Part shown: positions 27,740-36,508 of the stretch, piece by piece | How the letters are laid out: each line of letters opens with the position of its first letter | How positions within the stretch are numbered: the first letter of the stretch is position 1 | Assembly: GCA_016281925.1 (NCBI GenBank) | Contig: JAEEJP010000038.1 | Coordinates: 1 to 52,286, forward strand | Origin: Methanomassiliicoccaceae archaeon | GTDB lineage: Archaea; Thermoplasmatota; Thermoplasmata; Methanomassiliicoccales; Methanomethylophilaceae | Length of the DNA: 52,286 bases | Direction of reading: 5' to 3' | Translations under genes and position numbers: made by a program | Notes under the pieces: generated by a model | What the model was told of the DNA's origin: nothing | What the model saw: only the letters and a program-made list of their open reading frames with translations | Database searches by the model: none

Positions 27740-27744
27740 CCCGC

Positions 27745-29166
27745 TCAGTCCTGTATCACGCGGACGGTCACCTTCTTGCTTTTGTGCTTCGCTTTGGTCA
27801 GATCCATGGTCATGCGGTTGCCGAAATCCTTGTGCACCTCCACCACAGAGGAATCCGGCCCTATCTGTATCTTACCTATGGAAACGTCCCTGACCCTGGC
27901 GTTGCGGATGATGAAATCCGCCAGCGACACCTTCCCGAACCCGTCGTTCCTGCCGAGATTGATCTCGAACCTGCACATGCCGAAGACGTCGGAGATCTGG
28001 TCGTAGTCGACGACCCTCTTGATGCTGTCCTTCTGTCCGGGCTCCGCCTCGGGGACGCTCCTCTTCTCGATGTCGATTCCGGTGCGCATCTGGAACTCTT
28101 TGATCAGATGCTCCTCTTCGGAAGTGACGAACGATACCGCGGTGCCTTCCTTCCCCGCTCTCCCGGTCCTTCCGATGCGGTGGATGTAGGTGTCTATGTC
28201 GTCCGGCATGTCATAGTTGATGACGTAGCTGATGTCGTCGATGTCCAGCCCCCTGGCCGCGACGTCGGTGGCGATGAGGACGTCGGTCCCGCCCTCCTTG
28301 AAATCCCTTATGACCTTCTCCCTCTTGGACTGGGGCATGTCCCCGTGTATGGCTTCCACCTGGTAGTCCAGCTCGGAGAGCCTCTCGTCCAGGACATCCA
28401 CCATCTTCTTGGTCTGGCAGAATATGATGGCTTTGGGCCTGTCGATATCCAGGATCCTGCACAGGGCCCAGGATTTGTTCCTCCTTCCGACGGAGATGTA
28501 ATACTGTTTGGTCAGGTCGAGGACCACTTCGTCCTGGGACACCGAGATCTCCCTGGGGTTCACCATGTAATCGAAGGCCAGCTGCTTGACGTTCTCCTGC
28601 ATGGTGGCCGAGAACAGCATGGTGTGCCTCTCCTTGGGCATCGCCTTCAGTATGAACTCGATGTCCTCGATGAATCCCATGTCGAGCATCCTGTCCGCTT
28701 CGTCCAGCACCAGCGTCTTTATCGCGGAGAGGTTCAGCGCCCCCCTGTTGATCATGTCTCTGACGCGTCCGGGAGTCCCGGCGACTATGTCGCATCCCGC
28801 CTTCAGCTTCTTCAGCTGCCCTTCGATGCTGGCCCCCCCGTATATGGGTATGCTGACGTGCCCGGAGTATTTCGCCAGCTTCGTCAGCTCCCCGGAGACC
28901 TGGTTGGCCAGCTCCCTGGTGGGGACCAGAACTATCGCGGACGGCACTTTCGTCCCCGACGGATTGGTCCCGAGCATTATCGTCCCGTACGCCCCCGTCT
29001 TTCCCGTTCCGGTCTGCGCCTGGGCGAACATGTCGATTCTTTCGAGCCCGAGAGGGATCGACTGTATCTGGATGGGGGTAGGCTCCGTCCATCCCATGTC
29101 ATCCATCGCCTTCGCTATCTCTTCGGGTATACCTATGTCCGTGAAATTGGAGATCATCTGCATCAC
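27745..29166 (-). CDS. DEAD-box RNA helicase with C-terminal DbpA-like RNA-binding domain
   Basis: A 473-residue helicase: Q-motif (GWTEPTPIQIQSIPLG), motif I AQTGTGKTGA, PTRELA, DEAD, SAT, and the C-domain motifs (RGLDIDDISYVINYD, HRIGRTGRAG). A compact RNA-binding domain follows (about 390-473), as in the DbpA/CsdA class. It resembles the second helicase at 32205, suggesting an ancient duplication. It is divergent from the dehydrogenase gene. Codons checked: no CGA. Confidence 0.92.
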   Translation of the reverse strand: MMQMISNFTDIGIPEEIAKAMDDMGWTEPTPIQIQSIPLGLERIDMFAQAQTGTGKTGAYGTIMLGTNPSGTKVPSAIVLVPTRELANQVSGELTKLAKYSGHVSIPIYGGASIEGQLKKLKAGCDIVAGTPGRVRDMINRGALNLSAIKTLVLDEADRMLDMGFIEDIEFILKAMPKERHTMLFSATMQENVKQLAFDYMVNPREISVSQDEVVLDLTKQYYISVGRRNKSWALCRILDIDRPKAIIFCQTKKMVDVLDERLSELDYQVEAIHGDMPQSKREKVIRDFKEGGTDVLIATDVAARGLDIDDISYVINYDMPDDIDTYIHRIGRTGRAGKEGTAVSFVTSEEEHLIKEFQMRTGIDIEKRSVPEAEPGQKDSIKRVVDYDQISDVFGMCRFEINLGRNDGFGKVSLADFIIRNARVRDVSIGKIQIGPDSSVVEVHKDFGNRMTMDLTKAKHKSKKVTVRVIQD

Positions 29167-29319
29167 TGATCTGAATCACTGCCTGCGACTGACACAGACA
29201 ACTTTTCGTTTTCGGATTCATAAACGGCGCTTCTCTTAAATAATGATGTGCAATCGGCCGCGCCCCGGCCCTCTTTGCGATGTTTTAATAGTAGGATTCC
29301 GTTGGGAGGTCCGATTCAA

Positions 29320-30534
29320 ATGGTCGACGAACAGGCTATCAAAAAGGCGCAGGAAAGATTCGGCGCTCTCCTGAGGAAACAGCTCGAGAGGGTGGAGACT
29401 CTCAAAGGGGAAGGCGATTGGACCGATTATTCCGGCCTTGACAAGCTTGTGATAGGGGTGTGCGGAGGGGACGGCATCGGCCCTTACATCTGCGCTTCCG
29501 CCCAGAAAGTATTGGAATTCCTTCTCGCCGATAAGATCAAGGCAGGGAAGGTCGAAATCAGACAGATAGACGGCCTGACCATAGAGAGGCGCGTCGAAGT
29601 CATGAAAGCGATACCCGACGACACTCTCGCGGAGCTGAAGAAGTGCCACGTCATCCTCAAAGGGCCCACCACCACCCCCAAGAAGGGAGATCCCTGGCCC
29701 AACATCGAGAGCGCCAACGTCGCTATGAGGAAGGAGCTCGATCTTTTCGCCAACGTCAGGCCCGTATCCGTCCCGGAGCTGGGCATCAACTGGACGTTCT
29801 TCAGGGAGAACACCGAAGGCTCGTATGTGATGGGCAGCGACGGGATCAGCGTCACCGACGACCTCGCCATGGATTTCTGCGTGGCCACCGCCCAAGGGAC
29901 CGAGAGGATAATCAGGCTCGGATTCGACTACGCCGCCAAGAACAACCTCAATTATGTCTCTCTGGTGACCAAGGCCAACATAATCAAGACCACCGACGGC
30001 CTGTTCCTCAGCACAGCCGAGAGGGTCGCCAAAGATTACCCCCAGGTGCGCTGGGACGACTGGTTCATAGACATCGCCACGGCAAAGCTGATCGATCCCG
30101 CCAGAAGGAGCGATTTCCGCGTGTTCGTGCTTCCCAACCTCTACGGGGACATCATCACAGACGAGGCCGCGCAGATCCAGGGAGGAGTCGGAACCGCCGG
30201 CTCCGCCAACATCGGGAAGAGATACGCAATGTTCGAGGCGATCCACGGTTCTGCCCCGAGGATGGTCACAGAGGGCAGGGCCCAGTATGCCGATCCGTGC
30301 AGTATGATCAAAGCCGTCGCCATGATGCTGAACCACATCGGCGAGAACGAGAAAGGAAGGAAGCTCGAGATGGCTCTCGACATCTGCTGCCAGTTCGAGA
30401 AGAAACTCGTCATGACCGGCAGGGACACCGGAGCCACCGGCGACCAGTTCGCCCAGTACGTCATGGACACAATCCAGAGGCCGGATCTGGAGAAGGCCTG
30501 GAATTCCTACATAGAAGCGGCGAAATCCCGCTGA
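29320..30534 (+). CDS. Isocitrate/isopropylmalate dehydrogenase family enzyme, probably isocitrate dehydrogenase
   Basis: A 404-residue beta-decarboxylating dehydrogenase: GDGIGPYI near the N-terminus, the FFRENTEGSY substrate loop, KANIIKTTDGLFL, the metal-binding NLYGDIITDEAAQIQGG segment and EAIHGSAP. Size and the ENTEG/YGDIITDE pattern favour NAD(P)-isocitrate dehydrogenase, supplying 2-oxoglutarate. I start at ATG 29320 because GGGAGG at 29304-29309 precedes it and a TATA (GTTTTAATAG, near 29282) fits. A hairpin terminator follows. Confidence 0.82.
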   Translation: MVDEQAIKKAQERFGALLRKQLERVETLKGEGDWTDYSGLDKLVIGVCGGDGIGPYICASAQKVLEFLLADKIKAGKVEIRQIDGLTIERRVEVMKAIPDDTLAELKKCHVILKGPTTTPKKGDPWPNIESANVAMRKELDLFANVRPVSVPELGINWTFFRENTEGSYVMGSDGISVTDDLAMDFCVATAQGTERIIRLGFDYAAKNNLNYVSLVTKANIIKTTDGLFLSTAERVAKDYPQVRWDDWFIDIATAKLIDPARRSDFRVFVLPNLYGDIITDEAAQIQGGVGTAGSANIGKRYAMFEAIHGSAPRMVTEGRAQYADPCSMIKAVAMMLNHIGENEKGRKLEMALDICCQFEKKLVMTGRDTGATGDQFAQYVMDTIQRPDLEKAWNSYIEAAKSR

Positions 30535-30546
30535 AACAAACAGATT

Positions 30547-30566
30547 CCGGGCATATGCCCGGTTTT
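30547..30566 (+). terminator. Palindromic terminator after the dehydrogenase gene
   Basis: CCGGGCATATGCCCGG (30547-30562), a perfect 16-base palindrome, is followed by TTTT, 13 bases after the TGA. Confidence 0.6.
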
Positions 30567-30622
30567 AGCATTCTTATTTCCCGTCGGGTCCGCTTTTAAC
30601 CGCGGCATCCGATGGCTTCCCG

Positions 30623-31777
30623 ATGTCAAGATTCAGATGCGTCAGGTACAGGCTGTATCCCACCAGGAAGCAGGCGAATCTCATGGGGTCTGCTCTCGAA
30701 GGGTGCAGATTCGTGTACAACAAGGAGGTTGAGATGTGCAGGAATGCATACGAAACCTGCGGGCGCATCTTCGATCGGAAAGACATCGACGAGTACTGCG
30801 AATATGTCCTGAAACTCGAGCATCCAGAACTGAGCAGGATACATCCGGATTGCATCAGCGAAGTATCGCACCGCGTCGGATATGCCTTCAGGAAGTTCGA
30901 GTCGGAAATCAGGGGAGGCCAATCCCCGCAATTGCCGGCATTCCGGAGATCGGAGAGATACGCGTCGTTCACCTTCACAAAATACGGAAGGGACATCCGT
31001 CTGATCGGGAACAGACTGCGCATCAGCTCCATAGGAGACGTAAAATGCGTGGTGCACAGGTCTTTCGAAGGCCGCCCCATATCATGCACCATCTCCAGGT
31101 CCCAGACGGGGAAGTGGTTCGCAACATTTTCGTGCATACAGAACGAGATGCCGCGCATGCCTTCTGCCGGCAAGGGGCCTGTGGGAATAGATCTGGGGCT
31201 CTACAATCTTGCCGCTTTTTCAGACGGAACGGTCTACGACAATACGAAGCTGTTTGACAGAACGGCTTCGGAGATGGCCAAAATCCAGAGGAAGATGAGC
31301 GAGTGCGACCCAGATTCCGATGAATCCAGGAAATATAAGCGCAGGCTGTCCCATCTCCTCGAGCATTATAACAATAAAATGCGCGATGAGATGCACAAGC
31401 GTTCGACAGAGATTGTGAGATCATACTCCATAATCATTCTGGAAGATATCAGCGTAAAAGAGCTGATTGCCAGTTACCACACAAGCGCAGGAAGAAGAAG
31501 CCAATACGCCTCTGCATGGAAGATATTGGTTGGGATGATCGAATACAAAGCCGAAGAATCCGGAGTCCAGGTGATATTCGTAGATCCCAGAAACACCTCT
31601 CAGATATGTTCCCGCTGCGGATTCTATGTCAGAAAAAATCTGGGAGTCCGTGTGCATAGCTGTCCCGCATGCGGTCTTCAGATCGATCGCGACATAAACG
31701 CGGCGATAAACATCCTTAATCGCGGCCTGGGCATGCAGGCCTCCTCATCCGGAAAAGGGAATAGCCAGTTTTTCTGA
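30623..31777 (+). CDS. tnpB: TnpB (IS605 OrfB) RNA-guided nuclease-like protein
   Basis: A 384-residue TnpB: N-terminal helix-turn-helix/wedge part (RYRLYPTRKQANLM), split RuvC motifs with catalytic Asp in GIDLGLYNLAAFSDG, Glu in IIILEDISVKEL and Asp in DRDINAAINIL, and the zinc finger CSRCGF...CPACG. All catalytic residues are present, so it appears active. It is shorter than the RNA-guided TnpB of Deinococcus (408) but within range. The codons avoid CGA like the host's. Confidence 0.9.
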   Translation: MSRFRCVRYRLYPTRKQANLMGSALEGCRFVYNKEVEMCRNAYETCGRIFDRKDIDEYCEYVLKLEHPELSRIHPDCISEVSHRVGYAFRKFESEIRGGQSPQLPAFRRSERYASFTFTKYGRDIRLIGNRLRISSIGDVKCVVHRSFEGRPISCTISRSQTGKWFATFSCIQNEMPRMPSAGKGPVGIDLGLYNLAAFSDGTVYDNTKLFDRTASEMAKIQRKMSECDPDSDESRKYKRRLSHLLEHYNNKMRDEMHKRSTEIVRSYSIIILEDISVKELIASYHTSAGRRSQYASAWKILVGMIEYKAEESGVQVIFVDPRNTSQICSRCGFYVRKNLGVRVHSCPACGLQIDRDINAAINILNRGLGMQASSSGKGNSQFF

Positions 31778-31879
31778 CGCATGCACACCCTACACTACTA
31801 CACCCGGGGGCGGAAGCTCTCGGGCACATTCGTTGCTCAGCCGTCACGGTCGCAACACTTAGTATGAAATAATGAAAAG
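31778..31879 (+). ncRNA. Candidate omegaRNA/right end of the tnpB element
   Basis: This interval between the TnpB stop and the tRNA is G/C-rich around CACCCGGGGGCGGAAGCTC and can fold into hairpins; omegaRNA scaffolds sit at this place in IS605 elements and continue into the guide. I cannot define its exact ends. Confidence 0.4.
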
Positions 31880-31951
31880 TGCGGTAGCCGGGAATCGAAC
31901 CCGAGGTCTAACCTTGGCAAGGTTAAGTGTTAACCCCTACACCACTACCGC
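31880..31951 (-). tRNA. tRNA-Gly (anticodon GCC)
   Basis: Minus-strand cloverleaf: acceptor GCGGTAG with CTACCGC and discriminator A, anticodon stem TAACC/GGTTA around TTGCCAA (anticodon GCC), T-loop GGTTCGATTCC. CCA is not encoded. Confidence 0.95.
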
Positions 31952-32138
31952 GCGGTTTGGAGGATTAGATTATCGCATTTAAATTTTTTGTCGTTATCGA
32001 TGATGCCGGGGGCCCTCCTCATCCGGTGTTTCCGCTTTCATCCGTATTTGGATTCCAGGACAGTCATTCTTAATCCTTGTTTTTCATCGGTCGAATGGAT
32101 TTGTTGTTCATATAGAGTATTATTAAATGACAATTAAT

Positions 32139-32204
32139 TTTATATATAATCAATTGTACAAGGGCTCAGAAAACTGCCTTGGGCAGTATTTTTAAGAGGT
32201 TCAA
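32139..32204 (+). promoter_or_regulatory. Promoter and hairpin leader of the second DEAD-box helicase
   Basis: TATA box TTTATATATAAT at 32139-32150 predicts a start near 32171. The leader opens with hairpin ACTGCC-TTG-GGCAGT (32173-32187), a T-run (TATTTTT), then AAGAGGT as ribosome-binding site before ATG 32205. It looks like a terminator or thermosensitive hairpin in front of a cold-shock-type helicase gene. Confidence 0.45.
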
Positions 32205-33728
32205 ATGGCATCCTTCGAGGAATTAGGCATCAACAAACGGCTGTGCAGAGCCATCGCAGAGATGGGATGGACAGAGCCGACTCCGATCCAGCTTCAGGCA
32301 GTGCCTGTGGGCATGTCTGGCAAGGACATGTTCGGGCAGGCTCAGACCGGAACAGGCAAGACCGGAGCATTCTCAATGGTCGCAATAGGGCGTACCAAAT
32401 CCGGTTCCCAGGTGCCTTCCGTCCTGGTTATGGCCCCGACCAGGGAACTGGCCGTTCAGATATCGAAGGAGATGTCAAACATCTCGAAGTACACCCGCCA
32501 TTCGATAGTGGCTGTCTATGGCGGCGCATCATACGTCGAGCAGATAAAAGGCTTGGAATCTGGGTGCGACATCGTAGTCGGGACTCCCGGAAGGATCATA
32601 GATCTCTGCAAAAGAGGGAATCTGAAATTGGATTCGGTAAGGGAGCTTGTAATAGACGAAGCCGACAGGATGTTGGACATGGGATTCATCGACGACATGG
32701 ATGAGATAATATCTATGGTTCCTTCGCACAGACAGACCATGATGTTTTCGGCGACACTTTCCGATGAAGTCCGTTCAATCGCCGAGCGTTCGATGAAAGA
32801 GCCCGCAGAAATATCCGTCTCACACGACTCTCTTGTCCCGGAGCTTGTGCGCCAGTATTACATCGAAGTGAAAAGGAACGGAAAAATGGACGTTCTCCGC
32901 GATATAATGGCGAATGGCGATCCTAAGATGGTCATATTCTGTTCCACCAAGAAAATGGTCGACGATCTCTATGAAGGTCTGAGCAAAGAAGGCCTACGCA
33001 TCGGAGCAATACACGGGGATATGCCGCAGTCCCGCAGGGAGAAGACCATACGCAGTTTCAAAGCCGACAAGATGAACATGCTCATCGCTACCGATGTTGC
33101 GGCCAGAGGCCTTGACATAGACAACATAGAATGCGTCGTGAACTATGATGCGCCTCTCGATCCCGAGACTTACGCCCATCGCATCGGCCGCACGGGAAGG
33201 GCCGGAAGAGAAGGGGTGTCATTCACATTCATCACTCCCAAGGAGGATCTCAGGATACCCGCTTACCAGGAGTTCATGGGAAAGTCGGTAGAGCGCGTCA
33301 CCAGAAAGCAGATCGCCAAACTGCAGATAGCCAACCCCGAACTGAAAGCGCTGCATGGAACGAAAAGCATACAGGATGCCGCGGCCAAGGACAAGCGCCA
33401 TGCGCCGCCCTCCCGCAGCGGACCCAATCCCAAAAACGAGGGCCCGGCCGCCCCCGAGTTCGCTGTGATTGCCTTGGACATACCCAAAAGTTCCGAGATA
33501 AACCGCACGGACATCGCCGAATACATCGCCCTTTCGTCAGGCATCGGCCGCGACAAAGTCGGCCGCATAGGGATGGGGTCGCACCTCACTTTCGTCGAGG
33601 TCGAATCATCGTCGGTCGATGCGGTCATAAAAGCAGTCAACAGCACCAAGCTCAACGGGAAGAAAGTCAGGGCATCACACGCCCCCGCAAAAACAAAGTA
33701 CAAAGACAAAATCGGCAGGAAGAACCGA
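32205..33728 (+). CDS. DEAD-box RNA helicase, CsdA/DbpA-like, ending in CGA
   Basis: A 507-residue helicase with all motifs (AQTGTGKTGA, PTRELA, DEAD, SAT, RGLDID, HRIGRTGRAG) and a C-terminal RNA-binding domain (about 415-500) after a Pro-rich linker, related to the helicase at 27745. The first CGA is at 33726-33728 after a basic tail (KDKIGRKN). A hairpin GGCGG-GTATT-CCGCC (33732-33746) followed by T-rich DNA starts three bases later, where the next ten codons would lie before TAA at 33758. I read CGA as the stop and the hairpin as terminator. Confidence 0.82.
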
Positions 33729-33731
33729 TCT

Positions 33732-33755
33732 GGCGGGTATTCCGCCGATTTATCT
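33732..33755 (+). terminator. Hairpin terminator directly after a CGA stop
   Basis: GGCGG (33732-33736) pairs with CCGCC (33742-33746), then GATTTATCTTAATTTT. It lies within the last codons if the frame is read to TAA 33758, but directly downstream if CGA 33726 is the stop. Confidence 0.5.
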
Positions 33756-33812
33756 TAATTTTATACGCCATTATTGGAATCAATTAAATAGTGGCCTTAG
33801 TGTCGGCCCATC

Positions 33813-36392
33813 ATGATATTCGACAGGCTCGCAGACGCGATAGCGAAGCATGCAAAGCTCATCGTCGTGCTGTGGATAGCCATACTTCTGGTTTCGGTGC
33901 CTCTCGCGCTGAAATCCGGCGACGTCATGAAGTATGATGTCAATGATATGGCGGCCGAGGACTCAGAGTCCATCCAGGGTATGATGGTGATGGGCCAGTA
34001 CTATCCATCCGGAGGGGTGGACGTATCTTCCGTTCCCATCATAGTCATCAAGTATTCCACAGCCGAAGAGATAGCTCTCTCAGAGAAATTCGTCGGTTAC
34101 CTTACCGAACATGCGCCGGAATACGTCGATGCCGACGGGAAGCAGAAGCTGTCATCCAGGGCTCCGTTCGTAAGCATGGGGACCCAGGAGAAAGCAGGCC
34201 TCGAAGGCGGCATATTCCTGGCAGGGGTGGTCTATGACAGCTCTTTCGAAGGGAATATCACCGACGATACTTCCGCGCTAAGAAGTTTCATCTCCCAGCA
34301 GAAGGAAAAGTTTGACGGGACGAATCCCGGATTCGCCGGCGTATCCACATATCTCACCGGAACCACGGCGATCTCCGCCGATATGGCCGAAGGCGCTCTG
34401 AAGGACATCTCGAGGATCGATCCTTTCACGGTCCTTCTGATTCTGGTGCTCGTAGGGCTGTTCTTCAGATCGTTCGTGACCTCGGCCACGCCCCCGATGA
34501 CTATAGGGTTCGCTTTCATCGTCACTCTGGCGCTGATATACGGCATAGGCCAGATACTGAATATCTTCTTCATCACGGAGATGATGATCCTCGTGTCCAT
34601 GATGGGAGCCGGGTGCGACTACTGCATCTTCATTATCGCCCGCTACAGAGAAGGGCTGCGCTCCGGCCTCGGCCATGACAAAGCCCTCCACGAGGCTGTC
34701 GTGTGGGCTGGCGAGTCCATCGCCACTTCCGGGGCATCGGTCATCATAGGGTTCGGCGCGATGTCGATATGCTCGATAAGCATCGTCTCCACCATGGGCA
34801 TCTGCCTTGCGATAGGCATTCTCGTCGCTCTGCTGGCCGCCCTCACCATGATCCCGGCGATCCTGGAGCTCATCCATGACAAGATCTTCTGGCCGACCTC
34901 CGTCGATTCCTTCAGGGAAGGTGGGAAGGCGACCAAAGGCTGGTTCGGCTGGTTCGGAAGGCTCGGGGAGAGATACTTCGAGGGTTCCTCCAGATTCTCC
35001 CTGAAGCATGCCAAAGCGATCGTCATCGCCACGGTTCTGGTCACGGTGCCGGCGGCATACATGATGGCGAATGCCGAGCTGTCCTACGACATGGTGAGCT
35101 CCATGCAGACCGGGGAATCCGGTGAGGGGATGGATCTCATCGGAGACTATGCCAACCAGGGCATGCTCATGCCCAATTACGTCGTGTTCGAATCTTCCGA
35201 GCCTCTCGCCGATATCCAGAGCTTCGATGCCTCCGCATTTGCGCCGCTTATAGGGATGGGGCTGGTGACGCAGGAGACCGCGGCGATGATGTCGCAGATG
35301 AAATCGCTGACGTGGTCGCGGTCCTACGGAAGTCTGGATGTAGACGGCCTGTGCTCCGGCATAGCGAAGGATCCCAACGTGGCGGCGATAAGCGGGCCGT
35401 TCGTCTGGGAATCAGAAGTCAGTAAAGCGACCAGGGAGCTCATCGCAGAAGGCACGGCGGATCCCACTCCGACGCAGATCGTCGACAGGGTAATATCCGA
35501 TTCCCCGGAGACCATGGCGCTGTATGTCACGAACACCCTCCAGACCATCCGCGCCGCCGGCCTGCCAGATGCCATGATCGTCGCGGGAGCCGGCTCGGCC
35601 ATCGACTATCTGGTGAACACCCTCAGCAGGTCGGTCGGAGGGAGCTTCGCGAATTCCGCCGACGGGAACGGCACCGTGGATTACATCACGGTAACCTATT
35701 CCACCGTCGACGCGGCGATGTCGCCCAAATCCATGAGGACCATAAGCGGGGCCGAGAGCACCATCAATTCATTCATGGACGCCAATCCCGTCCTGGAATC
35801 CAAGTGGGTCACCGGAAGCGCCGCGGTAATGTACGACATATCCAACGCCGTCGGGGCCGAGTTCGACAAGATCGAGATCATCGTGGTCATCCTGATCATC
35901 ATACTGCTCTTCGTCGTCATGAAATCGTATCTCATCCCGATAAGGTCCGTGCTTACGATCCTGATGAGCATATGCTGGACCCTGGCTGTGACTCATCTCC
36001 TGTTCACTGACGTCCTCGGCGTGAGCGTCATGTGGCTGATCCCCATGATCCTGCTGGTCATATGCCTCGGGCTCGGGATGGATTACGACATACTGCTCAC
36101 CACCCGCATCAAGGAGAACGTCATCAAGGGCATGTCCAACGACGATGCCATACACCACGCCGTGACCCATACGGGGTCCGTCATCACCATCTGCGGGCTG
36201 ATAATGGGGGGCGCCTTCGGGACCCTCATGCTGTCGTCCATGGTGATGATGCAGCAGTTCGGCTTCGCGCTCTGCTTCGCCATCCTATGCGATGCTCTGG
36301 TCGTGCGCACTTACATAGTGCCAGCGATCATGCATCTGCTCGGGAAATGGAACTGGGTCGGGCCTAAGTTCATGCGCCGCGGAACCGCCTGA
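33813..36392 (+). CDS. MMPL/RND-superfamily transporter
   Basis: An 859-residue membrane protein with the RND layout in two repeats: helix 1 (KLIVVLWIAILLVSVPL), a large extracytoplasmic loop, then helices 2-6 with GAGCDYCIFIIARYREGL, and a second half with the matching GLGMDYDILLTTRIKE. It would export lipids or hydrophobic compounds, or act on cell-envelope glycolipids. There are no partner genes of a tripartite system, as expected in archaea. The stop is TGA, no CGA found. Confidence 0.88.
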   Translation: MIFDRLADAIAKHAKLIVVLWIAILLVSVPLALKSGDVMKYDVNDMAAEDSESIQGMMVMGQYYPSGGVDVSSVPIIVIKYSTAEEIALSEKFVGYLTEHAPEYVDADGKQKLSSRAPFVSMGTQEKAGLEGGIFLAGVVYDSSFEGNITDDTSALRSFISQQKEKFDGTNPGFAGVSTYLTGTTAISADMAEGALKDISRIDPFTVLLILVLVGLFFRSFVTSATPPMTIGFAFIVTLALIYGIGQILNIFFITEMMILVSMMGAGCDYCIFIIARYREGLRSGLGHDKALHEAVVWAGESIATSGASVIIGFGAMSICSISIVSTMGICLAIGILVALLAALTMIPAILELIHDKIFWPTSVDSFREGGKATKGWFGWFGRLGERYFEGSSRFSLKHAKAIVIATVLVTVPAAYMMANAELSYDMVSSMQTGESGEGMDLIGDYANQGMLMPNYVVFESSEPLADIQSFDASAFAPLIGMGLVTQETAAMMSQMKSLTWSRSYGSLDVDGLCSGIAKDPNVAAISGPFVWESEVSKATRELIAEGTADPTPTQIVDRVISDSPETMALYVTNTLQTIRAAGLPDAMIVAGAGSAIDYLVNTLSRSVGGSFANSADGNGTVDYITVTYSTVDAAMSPKSMRTISGAESTINSFMDANPVLESKWVTGSAAVMYDISNAVGAEFDKIEIIVVILIIILLFVVMKSYLIPIRSVLTILMSICWTLAVTHLLFTDVLGVSVMWLIPMILLVICLGLGMDYDILLTTRIKENVIKGMSNDDAIHHAVTHTGSVITICGLIMGGAFGTLMLSSMVMMQQFGFALCFAILCDALVVRTYIVPAIMHLLGKWNWVGPKFMRRGTA

Positions 36393-36467
36393 GGCGCGGG
36401 AATCCGTTGCGGCGATTCCTGTCCCTCTTCCCCGAGGGGCAGGAAACCCTTCCTCCATCCTGTCAAT

Positions 36468-36488
36468 GCGTATTTATGCGATATACGC
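36468..36488 (+). promoter_or_regulatory. TATA region bracketed by an inverted repeat, upstream of the SSS symporter
   Basis: GCGTAT at 36468-36473 and ATACGC at 36483-36488 flank the A/T-rich TTATGCG core, about 30 bases before the ATG at 36509. The upstream ATG at 36407 would sit before this promoter, so the later start is used. Confidence 0.4.
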
Positions 36489-36508
36489 GATTATCGCCCG
36501 GTGCATTC

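Larger units (their letters stand above)
30570..31879 (+). mobile_element. IS605-family (IS1341-type) element carrying a lone tnpB
   Basis: A TnpB gene without a TnpA partner, bounded by the dehydrogenase terminator on the left and tRNA-Gly on the right. The ends are not marked by inverted repeats, as expected, so the limits given are approximate. The 100 bases after the stop are G/C-rich and hairpin-forming, as in omegaRNA/right-end sequences. Confidence 0.6.
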
